Assembly (NCBI GenBank): GCA_024639185.1
Contig: JAHEIW010000032.1
Location: forward strand, 1-37,310
Direction: 5' to 3'
Length of the DNA: 37,310 nt
Source of the DNA: Deltaproteobacteria bacterium
GTDB lineage: Bacteria; Desulfobacterota; Desulfobacteria; Desulfobacterales; JAHEIW01
Part shown: in pieces, positions 25,716 to 34,208 of the stretch
Numbering within the stretch: position 1 is the first letter of the stretch
How the letters are laid out: every line of letters begins with the position of its first letter
Position numbers and translations under genes: made by a program
The notes under the pieces: model-generated
What the model was told of the DNA's origin: nothing
The model's input: only the letters and a program-made list of their open reading frames with translations
Databases searched by the model: none

Positions 25716-26945
25716 CTAAATTGGTATAACCTCCACTTCAGCACCCTTTTCCAGCCCTTCGGTGTTGATATCGATTTGAATCAGGCCGTTGGCATTGACC
25801 ATGGTGCTGATCAATCCGGATTTTCCCAATACCGGGTCCGCCCACAACCCGTCATCCTCTTTTCGCAGTCCGACCCGAATAAAATCCACCCGGCCCTGCT
25901 TCGACGCCACATTTCGGCTCAACTTGGCCTGCAGTCGCTGCACACCGCCTTCTGTAGCTGAACGCCCGCCCAGATGGTCAACAAAGGGTTTGACGACCAT
26001 TAAAAATACAATCATGGCGGAGACAACATGCCCGGGCATTCCCCACAACGACTTGTTATTGACGCTGGCCAGAATAGTGGGTTTGCCGGGACTGATGGAT
26101 ATGCCGTGGACCAGAATTTTTGCATCCCGCAAGGCCGAAAGCACATCAACCGTATAGTCACGGCTGCCCACCGAACTGCCGCCGGAAATTAAAACCATCT
26201 GGCACTGGTCAAGCGCCAGCTTGCATTTTTCCAGCAGCATCTCGAAATTATCCTTTACGATTCCGTATGATCTGGCGACCGCACCGGCCGCTTTGATCAG
26301 GCCCGCAAGCGTATAGCTGTTGATATCGCGGATTTGTCCCCTGCGCGGCTTTTCGGTGATGGGTATAATTTCGTCACCGGTGGAGATAATGCCGATTACC
26401 GGTTTCTGGTAAACGGCTATCTGCTGCCTTCCCAGCGCGGCCAGCAGCCCTGCCTCCTGCGGACGTATGATCTGCCCTTTGTTCAGCACAGCCGCATGTT
26501 TTTCAATATCTTCGCCGACGGCGATCATATTCTGGCCGGGAGCCACACTGCGATAAACTTCAATGGTGGTGTCATCGATGATTTCGGTGTGTTCAATCAT
26601 CACCACACTATCAGCGCCCCGGGGGACCATTCCGCCGGTTGCGATTCTGGCGGCTTCTCCGGGGGCAATTTCAAATTCCGGCGATTGCCCCATGAGGATG
26701 TTACCGGTGATTGTCAGATAAGCCGGATTGCCTTCGCTGGCGCCAAAAGTGGAAGCACCCTGGACCGCATAGCCATCTACAATTGTGCGCGCAAAATCCG
26801 GTAAATCTTCTTCAGCAACGATATCTTCAGCCAAAATCCTGCCGATCGCATCTGTCAGGTCAGCCTTCTCCACGCTGACCCGCTCAAATGCGTTACGATA
26901 GTTGAATACGGTTTCTAAGTCTGTGACCTTGAAGAATTCTTTCAT
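25716..26945 (-). CDS. moeA: Molybdopterin molybdenumtransferase MoeA
   Basis: Starting at the ATG at 26945 (MKEFFKVTDLETVF) gives 409 residues, the family's normal length. The upstream in-frame start at 27038 adds an unconserved 31-residue tail. Typical MoeA motifs are TIVDGYAV, ATGGMVPRGADSVVMIE, GIISTGDEI, ISGGSSVGSRDY, ISPGKPT and GMPGHVVSA. It catalyses metal insertion into the adenylylated pterin during molybdenum- or tungsten-cofactor synthesis. Tandem moeA-type genes often occur in organisms that use both metals, where one copy may be tungsten-specific; which is which cannot be told here. Confidence 0.92.
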   Translation of the reverse strand: MKEFFKVTDLETVFNYRNAFERVSVEKADLTDAIGRILAEDIVAEEDLPDFARTIVDGYAVQGASTFGASEGNPAYLTITGNILMGQSPEFEIAPGEAARIATGGMVPRGADSVVMIEHTEIIDDTTIEVYRSVAPGQNMIAVGEDIEKHAAVLNKGQIIRPQEAGLLAALGRQQIAVYQKPVIGIISTGDEIIPITEKPRRGQIRDINSYTLAGLIKAAGAVARSYGIVKDNFEMLLEKCKLALDQCQMVLISGGSSVGSRDYTVDVLSALRDAKILVHGISISPGKPTILASVNNKSLWGMPGHVVSAMIVFLMVVKPFVDHLGGRSATEGGVQRLQAKLSRNVASKQGRVDFIRVGLRKEDDGLWADPVLGKSGLISTMVNANGLIQIDINTEGLEKGAEVEVIPI

Positions 26946-27068
26946 TGATTCGTCCGTCCGTTTCGATGCTCTGAAAGATAAAATCTTATTATTAGCATAC
27001 CGTGTTTCGCAATTCAATTGGTCAAATTTTCCTGTCATTTATTTCCGATAGCGAGTTTATCTCCCTTC

Positions 27069-27098
27069 TTGCAAATGGATTAAATAAAAGGTTATAAT
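27069..27098 (+). promoter_or_regulatory. Probable promoter of the DEAD-box helicase gene
   Basis: A perfect -10 TATAAT (27093-27098) with TTGCAA (27069-27074) at 18-bp spacing. Transcription should start near 27105, giving a leader of about 53 nt. Confidence 0.5.
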
Positions 27099-27157
27099 CG
27101 CCCGGAAACTAATTTTGACCTGGCAAAACCCACTAATCAAAAACATGATCAAATCTT

Positions 27158-28714
27158 ATGCCTGAAACAGATGAATTGTCAGCTGCTGTGCCGCGGGCTG
27201 AAAAGCCGGAATTTCTAACTGAACAGCGATTCGAAACGCTCGAGTTGCCTGAGCCCTTATTAAAGGCTTTAAATGCTGCCGGTTTTGAGTACTGCACGCC
27301 GATCCAGGAACAAACGCTACCGATATCATTGAGCGGTCGAGATGTTGCCGGTCAGGCACAGACGGGCACAGGTAAAACAGCGGCGTTTCTGGTCACGGTC
27401 ATTACCCGTCTGTTAATGCTCTCCGATCGCGATCCCCTTTTGCCGTCGGCTCTGATTATCGCTCCCACCCGGGAACTTTCCCATCAAATCGTCGAGGAGG
27501 CCCGCACCCTCTGTCGACACAGCGATTTAAAGATCGCTGAGGTTGTCGGCGGTGTTGATTACAAACGCCAGGCCCAGATGTTGCGACGCGGCGTTGATAT
27601 CGTCATCTGCACCCCCGGGCGCATCATTGATTACTATAAACAGGGTATTTTCAAAACGGAAGACATTAAAATTTTAGTGATCGATGAAGCGGATCGATTG
27701 TTTGATCTGGGATTCACCAAAGACATGCGCTATCTGCTCCGCAAACTGCCCCTTTACGATAAACGGCAATCCATGCTCTTTTCAGCCACGCTTTCATATC
27801 GGGTAATGGAACTCACTTACGAATACATGAATTTGCCCGAGTTCATTTCGGTCACCCCCCAGACCATAACGGTTGAAGGAATCGACCAGCAGCTGTTTCA
27901 CGTCGGAACTGAAAAGAAACTGGAACTCCTGCTGGGCTTGCTGAGCAGAGAAGAATGGAATCGGATGCTCATTTTTGTAAATACCAAGGTCGGGGTCGAT
28001 TGGGTAACCCGCAAACTGAAAGGCAATGGCTGGCCGGCGGAAAGAATCACCGGTGATTTGCCCCAGCGTAAGCGATTCCGGTTAATGGAGCAATTCAAAA
28101 ATGGCAAGATCAAAATCCTGGTCGCCACCGATGTTGCCTCGCGTGGCATCCATGTTGAAGATATCAGCCATGTGATCAACTATGACCTTCCCCAGGATTC
28201 TGAAAATTATGTGCACCGCATCGGCCGTACCGCCCGGGCAGGCAAGACCGGCAAAGCCGTTGCGCTGGCCTGTGAAGACTACGTATATCACCTGGAGCCT
28301 TTGGAGGAAATGCTGGGGTACAAAATTCCCGTTGTCTGGCCCGGAAACGATTGGTATGTTGCTGATAAATCAAAACCCATCACCCCTGAGCGCAGATCGC
28401 GCATCCGAAGATCCGGCCGCAAGCGCAGTCAGCACCGGGCAAACAGGCGCACTCAGGCACCGGCTGCCTCAACTAAAGCCAAAGCGCGTTCCCATCCGGG
28501 TGCATTATTTGGTTTTGGCCCCAAATCTCCCAAAGGCACTGACGCCAAAAAAAAGGGGGATTCAGAAGCGCTGACTCCCGAAAAGCAAGCCCGACGAAAA
28601 AAGAAGGGGGATTCAGAGGCGCCGACTCCCAAAAGGCTAGCCCGACGTAAAAAAAAGGGTCCGTCCCGGGCAGCTAAAAAATCCAAGTCCGCCAAGCCTG
28701 CCAGTCAACGCTGA
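27158..28714 (+). CDS. DEAD-box ATP-dependent RNA helicase (RhlB/RhlE type)
   Basis: A 518-residue protein. The Q-motif region is FEYCTPIQ, motif I AQTGTGKT, Ia APTREL, Ib TPGR, II IDEADRL, III SATL, IV LIFVNTK, V ATDVASRGIH and VI HRIGRTARAG. The helicase core ends near residue 390. The remaining 125 residues are a very basic, low-complexity tail that should bind RNA. It contains a 17-residue unit (KKKGDSEALTPEKQARR) repeated in tandem. The protein likely works in RNA decay, ribosome assembly or cold adaptation. No clear Shine-Dalgarno precedes the ATG. It is divergent from moeA. Confidence 0.93.
   Translation: MPETDELSAAVPRAEKPEFLTEQRFETLELPEPLLKALNAAGFEYCTPIQEQTLPISLSGRDVAGQAQTGTGKTAAFLVTVITRLLMLSDRDPLLPSALIIAPTRELSHQIVEEARTLCRHSDLKIAEVVGGVDYKRQAQMLRRGVDIVICTPGRIIDYYKQGIFKTEDIKILVIDEADRLFDLGFTKDMRYLLRKLPLYDKRQSMLFSATLSYRVMELTYEYMNLPEFISVTPQTITVEGIDQQLFHVGTEKKLELLLGLLSREEWNRMLIFVNTKVGVDWVTRKLKGNGWPAERITGDLPQRKRFRLMEQFKNGKIKILVATDVASRGIHVEDISHVINYDLPQDSENYVHRIGRTARAGKTGKAVALACEDYVYHLEPLEEMLGYKIPVVWPGNDWYVADKSKPITPERRSRIRRSGRKRSQHRANRRTQAPAASTKAKARSHPGALFGFGPKSPKGTDAKKKGDSEALTPEKQARRKKKGDSEAPTPKRLARRKKKGPSRAAKKSKSAKPASQR
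28547..28660 (+). repeat. In-frame 51-bp tandem repeat in the helicase tail
   Basis: Unit 1 is 28547-28597 and unit 2 is 28598-28648, each 51 bp (17 codons), with 13 of 17 residues the same. A broken third copy starts at 28649 (KKKGPSRAA). Copy number could vary by slippage. Confidence 0.75.
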
Positions 28715-28741
28715 AGTTCTGCTTTATTTCTGCCTGAGCGG

Positions 28742-29569
28742 ATGTTCGCCCCGGATGATAAACTGATGCACCGACCGCAGTTTTCTTCCTTGCTAAAGTC
28801 CAACTTTTTACTTAATTTATCTGCCATGGGCCATGTATTTGATTTTAAAGATGCTCTCGCCTATGAGCGATGGCTAAAGAAACCCGAAAGCCAAGCCGCT
28901 TTCGAGCTTGAAACCCGGCTGATGCAAACGTTGCTCAAGCCCATGCGGGGCGAATCGGTACTGGATATCGGGTGCGGAACCGGTGCATGCCTGCAGGCTT
29001 TTTTGGATATGGGATTGCAGGTGACCGGCCTGGATCCCTCTACCTATATGCTGGATATCGCCGCCCGCAACATCGATCAGCGTGCCGACCTGTATCAGGG
29101 TTATGCCGAAGATTTACCTTTCGATGACAATTCTTTCAATTACGTCTGTTTATTTACGACTCTGGAATTTGTCGATAACCCTCAAAAAACACTGGAAGAA
29201 GCCTGTCGGGTGGCCAAAGATCGTATATTTATCGGAGTGCTGAATCGTTATGCCATCAAGGGAATTCAGCGGCGTGTCAAAGGTATGTTTACCGCCACTA
29301 TTTTTAACCATGCACAATTTTTCAGTGTCTGGGAATTGAAACAGCGCTTTCGTAAAATCGTCGGCCACACGCCCATATCCTGGCGAACCGTATGCCAGCT
29401 ACCCTCCCAGTCGGGCAAAATTGCCATCAGCCTGGAGCAGTCTAAAATTATTCAACGCTGTCCGTTTGGTGCGTTTGCCGGAATGGTTGTTTCCCTGGTT
29501 CCGAAATTCAGGACCCGCCCGTTGACCATGCGATACCACGCCGGAAATTCGGGTGGAGCGATAACATGA
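28742..29569 (+). CDS. Class I SAM-dependent methyltransferase (Methyltransf_11 type)
   Basis: 275 residues from the first ATG. A second candidate start at 28826 (MGHVFDFKDALAYERWL) is equally plausible, because neither has a Shine-Dalgarno. Motif I, VLDIGCGTG (about 73-81), is the SAM-binding loop. GLDPSTYML (motif II), YAEDLPFDDNSFNYV (motif III) and the following LEFVDNP complete a Rossmann-fold methyltransferase. The substrate is unknown. It lies 28 bp after the helicase and about 60 bp before the radical SAM gene on the same strand, so it may be co-transcribed with either. Confidence 0.85.
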   Translation: MFAPDDKLMHRPQFSSLLKSNFLLNLSAMGHVFDFKDALAYERWLKKPESQAAFELETRLMQTLLKPMRGESVLDIGCGTGACLQAFLDMGLQVTGLDPSTYMLDIAARNIDQRADLYQGYAEDLPFDDNSFNYVCLFTTLEFVDNPQKTLEEACRVAKDRIFIGVLNRYAIKGIQRRVKGMFTATIFNHAQFFSVWELKQRFRKIVGHTPISWRTVCQLPSQSGKIAISLEQSKIIQRCPFGAFAGMVVSLVPKFRTRPLTMRYHAGNSGGAIT

Positions 29570-29581
29570 TCACCCTGGCGT

Positions 29582-29610
29582 GATTTGGGAATTTAGAATT
29601 CAGATTCTAC
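29582..29610. repeat. Third copy of the gattt-gaattta dispersed repeat
   Basis: The run gatttgggaatttagaatt and what follows it closely match the arms of the 19593-19719 element. Here it stands alone, without its inverted partner, between two genes. Confidence 0.45.
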
Positions 29611-29629
29611 GGCAGAAAGACCGAAATCG

Positions 29630-30643
29630 ATGGAAGCTTACCTGTATGAACCGTTAGACGATAAAAACGTCAAATGCAATTTATGCAACCATCGCTGTGT
29701 GATAAAAGGCGGCCGCCGGGGTCTGTGCAGTGTGCGCGAAAATAAAGCCGGCAAGCTGCAAACGCTGGTATATGGCAAACTGATTGCCCGGCACGTGGAT
29801 CCCATCGAAAAAAAACCTTTGTTTCACTTTTTGCCGGGGACCCTTTCGTATTCGATCGCCACTGTCGGTTGCAATTTCCGCTGCCGGTTTTGTCAGAACG
29901 CCGATATTGCGCAGATGCCGACAGATCATAAAGGCCGGATCATGGGTGATACTGTTACCGCCCAGCAGGTGGTTGATGATGCCGCCAGATCCGGTTGCAG
30001 CAGTATTGCTTATACTTACACCGAGCCGACTGTGTTTTTCGAATTCGCCTATGATAGCGCCAAAATGGCCCATGCGCGCGGAATCCGTAATGTTTTTGTC
30101 ACCAACGGATATATGACCGCCGAAGCCCTTGAGATGATCAATCCCTATCTGGATGCCGCCAATGTGGACCTGAAAGCCTTCACGGACGAATACTACAAGG
30201 ATTTGTGCGGCGCCCGCCTGGCCCATGTACAGGAAACGTTGCGGCAGATGAAAGCGTTAGGAATTTTTGTCGAAGTCACCACCTTGATTGTGACGGGCCT
30301 CAACGATGACGCTTCCGAGTTGCAACAACTGGCTGAATTCATTGCCCGGGACCTGGGTGCCGACACGCCCTGGCATATCAGCCGGTTTCACCCGACATAC
30401 AAGCTCACCGATCGTCCGGCTACGCCGCTGGAAACCCTTTCGCGCGCACGCGAGATCGGGCGGCAGGCCGGGCTCAAATACGTGTACACCGGAAATGTGC
30501 CCGGCAATGAGGGCGAAAATACCTTCTGTCCCGGCTGCGGTCAACAGGTTATCGAACGCTGGGGATTTCAGGTGGGCGCACTACGGATCGAGGACGGCGC
30601 CTGTGCCCATTGTGGCGAAGCAATTGATGGTGTCTGGAAATAA
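29630..30643 (+). CDS. amrS: AmmeMemoRadiSam system radical SAM enzyme
   Basis: A 337-residue protein of the AmrS family. It has an N-terminal Cys set (C16, C19, C23, C33). The radical SAM [4Fe-4S] motif is CNFRCRFC (C81, C85, C88). Conserved YTYTEPTVFFE and DAANVDLKAF follow. A C-terminal zinc-ribbon (CPGCG ... CAHCG) closes the protein. Family members occur with AMMECR1 and Memo proteins, an arrangement of unproven reaction, possibly tRNA or protein modification. Neither partner is next to it here. An older name for relatives is pyruvate-formate-lyase-activating-like. It is preceded by a methyltransferase and followed by a leader region. Confidence 0.92.
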   Translation: MEAYLYEPLDDKNVKCNLCNHRCVIKGGRRGLCSVRENKAGKLQTLVYGKLIARHVDPIEKKPLFHFLPGTLSYSIATVGCNFRCRFCQNADIAQMPTDHKGRIMGDTVTAQQVVDDAARSGCSSIAYTYTEPTVFFEFAYDSAKMAHARGIRNVFVTNGYMTAEALEMINPYLDAANVDLKAFTDEYYKDLCGARLAHVQETLRQMKALGIFVEVTTLIVTGLNDDASELQQLAEFIARDLGADTPWHISRFHPTYKLTDRPATPLETLSRAREIGRQAGLKYVYTGNVPGNEGENTFCPGCGQQVIERWGFQVGALRIEDGACAHCGEAIDGVWK

Positions 30644-30765
30644 ATAATTTTAGTCACATCTTCAATATTTCATTTTAGATGCCAACTGACGTTGTTTTTT
30701 TTCTTGCAGATCCATTCTATCCTATTGTCTTGGTTGTATCCTAAATTAATGCAATATTTTAAATC

Positions 30766-30794
30766 TTGACTCTAAATATTCATTTTCCTATAGT
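30766..30794 (+). promoter_or_regulatory. Sigma-70-type promoter upstream of TRAP genes
   Basis: TTGACT (30766-30771), a 17-bp spacer, and TATAGT (30789-30794), five of six matches in each box. The start would be near 30801, only about 15 nt before the hairpin of the adjacent terminator. Confidence 0.6.
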
Positions 30795-30815
30795 CGCATA
30801 TTTAAAGTCGTTGTC

Positions 30816-30847
30816 AAAAAAACGTTCCGATTGCAGGACGTTTTTTT
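30816..30847. terminator. Bidirectional intrinsic terminator in the TRAP leader
   Basis: Seven A's plus CGTTCC (30816-30828) pair with GGACG plus seven T's (30836-30847), with one bulged T and a 7-base loop. It works on paper in both directions. On the plus strand it falls between a good promoter and dctQ, so it would cut transcripts to about 50 nt unless read-through occurs. The gap from 30644 to 30954 has no gene. Two further TATAAT boxes (30887-30892, 30902-30907) lack a clear -35. Confidence 0.65.
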
Positions 30848-30954
30848 GCTACAACACTTATGCCGCCATCCTTTTTTTCAAAACATTATAATGACAAGCG
30901 GTATAATCCAGATTCATTTCACAGCAGCTGTATTTAGTAAGGTAGATCCACATC

Positions 30955-31485
30955 ATGAATGCACTTCAGCAATTGAGCCGCTGGATTGACACCCTCAACC
31001 AATGGGTCGGTCGCGGCGTTGCCTGGGTAACGCTTGGGTTGGTTCTGGTGGTATTTGTCGATGTGGTCATGCGTTATCTTTTCAATACGAGTTTCGTTTT
31101 TACCCAGGAACTGGAATGGCACCTGTTCGGTTTCATATTTCTGATGGGAGCCGGTTACACCCTGCTGCACGATGGTCACGTGCGAGTGGATATCATTTAC
31201 CAGCGGGTCGGATTCAAATCGCGGGCTTGGATCAATCTTATGGGCGTTATTCTGTTTTTGATACCCGGTTGTATCATGGTGATTACCACGTCCTGGAAAT
31301 TTGCCATGACCGCATTTACGATCTTGGAGGGCTCACCGGATCCCGGCGGCATCCCCTTCAGGTTTGTGCTCAAAGCCTGTTTGCCGGTCGGATTTTCACT
31401 CCTGCTGTTGCAGGGGATTTCTCTGGGTATCCATAGTCTGATGCAGATTCTGGGGATAGAGACAGCCAAGGAGACGCAATCCTGA
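30955..31485 (+). CDS. TRAP transporter small membrane subunit DctQ
   Basis: A 176-residue protein with four membrane helices (about 19-40, 52-72, 95-115, 138-162) and the DctQ-family segment FTQELEWHLFGFIFLMGAG. It pairs with the large DctM subunit to make the secondary transporter. AAGGTAG lies upstream of the ATG. Its stop overlaps the dctM start by 1 bp. Confidence 0.92.
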   Translation: MNALQQLSRWIDTLNQWVGRGVAWVTLGLVLVVFVDVVMRYLFNTSFVFTQELEWHLFGFIFLMGAGYTLLHDGHVRVDIIYQRVGFKSRAWINLMGVILFLIPGCIMVITTSWKFAMTAFTILEGSPDPGGIPFRFVLKACLPVGFSLLLLQGISLGIHSLMQILGIETAKETQS

Positions 31486-32810
31486 TGGAATATCTCGCCG
31501 CCTGGATGTTTTTAGCATTGACCATTTTGCTGATGGGCGGATTTCCGGTTACCTTCACCCTGCTGGGCACTGCGCTGACGTTCGGATTGATCGGTTTTGG
31601 GTGGGATTTTTTTAACTTGTTGCCCCTGCGGATCTGGGGCCGGATGACCAACGTCACACTGGCGGCAGTTCCTTTGTTTGTCTTCATGGGCGTTATGCTG
31701 GAACGCTCCGGTCTGGCCGAAGAATTGCTGGATACCATGGGACTGCTTTTCGGGCGCCTGCGGGGTGGGTTGGCGATTTCAGTGGTCGTCGTCGGTGCCC
31801 TGCTGGGTGCTTCCACCGGAATTGTGGGTGCGACAGTGGTGACCATGGGGCTGCTGGCCGTGCCGACCATGCTAAGGCGCGGCTACCAAAAAGAATTGGC
31901 CACCGGCACGGTATCGGCCTCCGGAACGTTGGGGCAGATCATCCCGCCCAGTATCGTGCTGGTGCTCATCGGCGATATCGTCGGCGTTTCGGTCGGCGAG
32001 CTTTTTATCGGTGCGGTCTTGCCGGGCTTGCTGCTGGTCGGTCTTTTCATTGTCTATATCCTCATCGCAGCTTTTTTGCGACCTGGGATCGCACCTGCCA
32101 TTTCAAAAGAAGAATTGGCGGCGATCAGTCCTCGTCAGCTTTTTGCTCAGGTGGGTCGGGCGCTGTTTCCACCCTTATTTTTAATGGTGGCCGTGCTGGG
32201 CTCCATCTTTGCCGGTATCGCATCTCCGACCGAAGCAGCAGCTGTCGGTGCGGTGGGCTCCACCTTCCTGACGATCGTTAATCGTAAATTTAATATGAAA
32301 ATTTTGCGCGAGGTGATGCACACCACCGTGCGTCTGACCTGCATGGTCTTCATTATTTTATGCGGGGCGGCTGCTTTCGGCCTGGTTTTCCGGGGCCTAG
32401 GCGGCGATGAGATCGTCAGGGGATTCTTAGGCGGAATAGCCGATCAATACAGTCAAGGGGCGGTTCTGGCCATTGTGATGCTTTTGATCTTTTTCATCGG
32501 GTTTTTTCTGGATTTTATCGAAATTACCTTTATTCACGTACCGGTTTTAGCACCGATTATGATCGACTTCGGATACGATCCGGTCTGGTTCTGCATTTTG
32601 CTGGCCGTCAACCTGCAAACTTCGTTTTTAACGCCACCTTTTGGATTTTCGTTGTTCTATTTAAAAGCGGTGACGCCGCCCGAAGTCACCACCGGCCATA
32701 TTTACAGGGGAATCATTCCGTTTGTCCTTTTTCAACTCATCGGACTGGGAATTGTTGTTTTCTTCCCAAAACTGGCCACCTGGCTGCCCAGACTTGTATT
32801 TGGACCCTGA
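31485..32810 (+). CDS. TRAP transporter large permease subunit DctM
   Basis: A 441-residue protein with about 12 membrane helices. The first half contains ALLGASTGIVGATVV, and conserved SASGTLGQIIPPSIV follows at the centre. SPTEAAAVGAVG and QTSFLTPPFGFSLFYLKAV lie in the second half. All are family hallmarks of the sodium-coupled DctM channel. It forms one transcription unit with dctQ and is followed 190 bp later by the receptor gene. Confidence 0.94.
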   Translation: MEYLAAWMFLALTILLMGGFPVTFTLLGTALTFGLIGFGWDFFNLLPLRIWGRMTNVTLAAVPLFVFMGVMLERSGLAEELLDTMGLLFGRLRGGLAISVVVVGALLGASTGIVGATVVTMGLLAVPTMLRRGYQKELATGTVSASGTLGQIIPPSIVLVLIGDIVGVSVGELFIGAVLPGLLLVGLFIVYILIAAFLRPGIAPAISKEELAAISPRQLFAQVGRALFPPLFLMVAVLGSIFAGIASPTEAAAVGAVGSTFLTIVNRKFNMKILREVMHTTVRLTCMVFIILCGAAAFGLVFRGLGGDEIVRGFLGGIADQYSQGAVLAIVMLLIFFIGFFLDFIEITFIHVPVLAPIMIDFGYDPVWFCILLAVNLQTSFLTPPFGFSLFYLKAVTPPEVTTGHIYRGIIPFVLFQLIGLGIVVFFPKLATWLPRLVFGP

Positions 32811-33004
32811 CAGGAACTGGGTATTGAAAATAAACCTTGACTAATGAACAGGATAATTTAACTGTGGCAATATTTAGGGGTTAATGGACAGGCACTGGAA
32901 GGTTGATGCAAGGAATTCAGAAGCGTTACGCATCCTGGCGGTGGCTTGTGATTTCAGCACACCTAAATGCGCAATTTCATCTCAACTGGAGAAGGAGGTT
33001 TTTC

Positions 33005-34105
33005 ATGAAACGACGCGATTTTTTAAAAAAAGCAGGTCTGGGCGCAGCCGCGGTTGCCGCGACAACCGTAAATGCCCCCGCAGTTTTGGCTCAAAAAAAA
33101 TACCGCTGGAAGATGGTTACCACCTGGCCCCCCAAGCTCCCGGTACTGCAGGAAGGTTGTGAGCGTCTGGCAAAACGGGTGAATGAGATGTCCGACGGGC
33201 GCCTGACCGTCCAGGTATTTGCAGGCGGCGAGCTGGTTCCACCGCTGGAAAGCTTTCAGGCAGTTTCCGACGGCACCGTTGAGGCCGGCAGCGGTGCTTC
33301 CTATTACTGGGCCGGCAAAGAACCCGCAACCCAGTGGTTTGCGGCCGTGCCTTTCGGCATGAATGCTCAGGGTATGGGCGCCTGGTTTCACGGCGGGGAC
33401 GGCCTCAAGCTCTGGGAGGAAACCTATGCCCCCTTTAACCTGATTCCCCGTCCCGGCGGCTCCACCGGTGTTCAGATGGGCGGCTGGTTCAACAAAAAGA
33501 TCAATACGATTGCGGATTACAAGGGTTTGAAAATGCGCATCCCGGGCCTGGGCGGCAAGGTCGTCGCCAAAGCCGGTGGCACGGTGGTGCTGCTGCCCGG
33601 CGGTGAAATCTTCACCTCCCTTGAGCGCGGTGTTATCGATGCCACCGAATGGGTGGGCCCCCTGCATGACCTGCGGATGGGATTTTATCAGGCTGCCAAA
33701 TATTACTATTATCCCGGGTGGCACGAACCGGGAACCTACCTGGAATACTTTTTCAATAAAAAGGCCTATGAAGGCTTGCCCAAAGACCTGCAGCACATTC
33801 TGAATGCGGCCTGTATGGAAAACGAACAATGGACGCTGACCCAGTTTGACGCTCAGAATGGTGCGGCCCTGCAGACGCTGATCAACAAACACAAAGTCGA
33901 GGTGATCCAGTTTCCGGATGAAGTTCTGGCGGCATTGCGGAAAATGGCCGTCGACGTGGTGCAGGAAGAAGCCGCCAAGAGCCCCATGGCCAAAAAGGTC
34001 GCCGAATCTTTTGCGAAATTCCAGAAGGTTGTCGGCACCTGGGGCAGCGTATCCGAGCGGGCCTATTTTAATGTTATTCAACAGGCGATGTCGCTCAAAG
34101 GATAG
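33005..34105 (+). CDS. TRAP transporter substrate-binding protein, TakP-like, Tat-exported
   Basis: The ATG at 33005 follows a perfect AAGGAGG, so the in-frame start at 32903 is not used. The protein has 366 residues. The N-terminus has a twin-arginine Tat signal (KRRDFLKKAG) and a hydrophobic core ending AVLAQ. The mature part fits the TakP/mannitol-chloroaromatic branch of DctP receptors: KMVTTWPPKLPVL, GGELVPPLESF, NTGVQMGGWF-like STGVQMGGWF, KGLKMRIPGLGGKV, LPGGEIF, DATEWVGP and YYYYPGWHEPG. Characterised members bind alpha-keto acids through a cation. That suggests uptake of 2-oxoacids, but the ligand is not proven. It comes after dctQ and dctM, the reverse of the usual P-Q-M order. Confidence 0.93.
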   Translation: MKRRDFLKKAGLGAAAVAATTVNAPAVLAQKKYRWKMVTTWPPKLPVLQEGCERLAKRVNEMSDGRLTVQVFAGGELVPPLESFQAVSDGTVEAGSGASYYWAGKEPATQWFAAVPFGMNAQGMGAWFHGGDGLKLWEETYAPFNLIPRPGGSTGVQMGGWFNKKINTIADYKGLKMRIPGLGGKVVAKAGGTVVLLPGGEIFTSLERGVIDATEWVGPLHDLRMGFYQAAKYYYYPGWHEPGTYLEYFFNKKAYEGLPKDLQHILNAACMENEQWTLTQFDAQNGAALQTLINKHKVEVIQFPDEVLAALRKMAVDVVQEEAAKSPMAKKVAESFAKFQKVVGTWGSVSERAYFNVIQQAMSLKG

Positions 34106-34151
34106 GCCAAAATGTAAACGGGTTTAACCCGGTATACATTCTGTCAACAAA

Positions 34152-34189
34152 CAAACGCCAGCCGGTTTTCGTTATCCGGTTGGCGTTTG
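34152..34189. terminator. Hairpin between convergent TRAP and MFS genes
   Basis: The 14-bp stem caaacgccagccgg (34152-34165) pairs with 34176-34189, with one G-T pair and a 10-nt loop. T-rich stretches are weak on both sides, so it is either a poor terminator or a 3'-stabilising hairpin. It lies 46 bp after the receptor gene stop and 20 bp from the MFS stop. Confidence 0.5.
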
Positions 34190-34208
34190 GTATTTTGGGT
34201 AGCCGTGT

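Noticed and set aside
29681-30226. 181-codon minus-strand open frame
   Set aside because: It is antisense to the clear AmrS radical SAM gene and has no start signal.
33023-34081. 352-codon minus-strand open frame
   Set aside because: It is a mirror frame of the TRAP receptor gene, which has a perfect Shine-Dalgarno, Tat signal and family motifs. The antisense product matches nothing I know.
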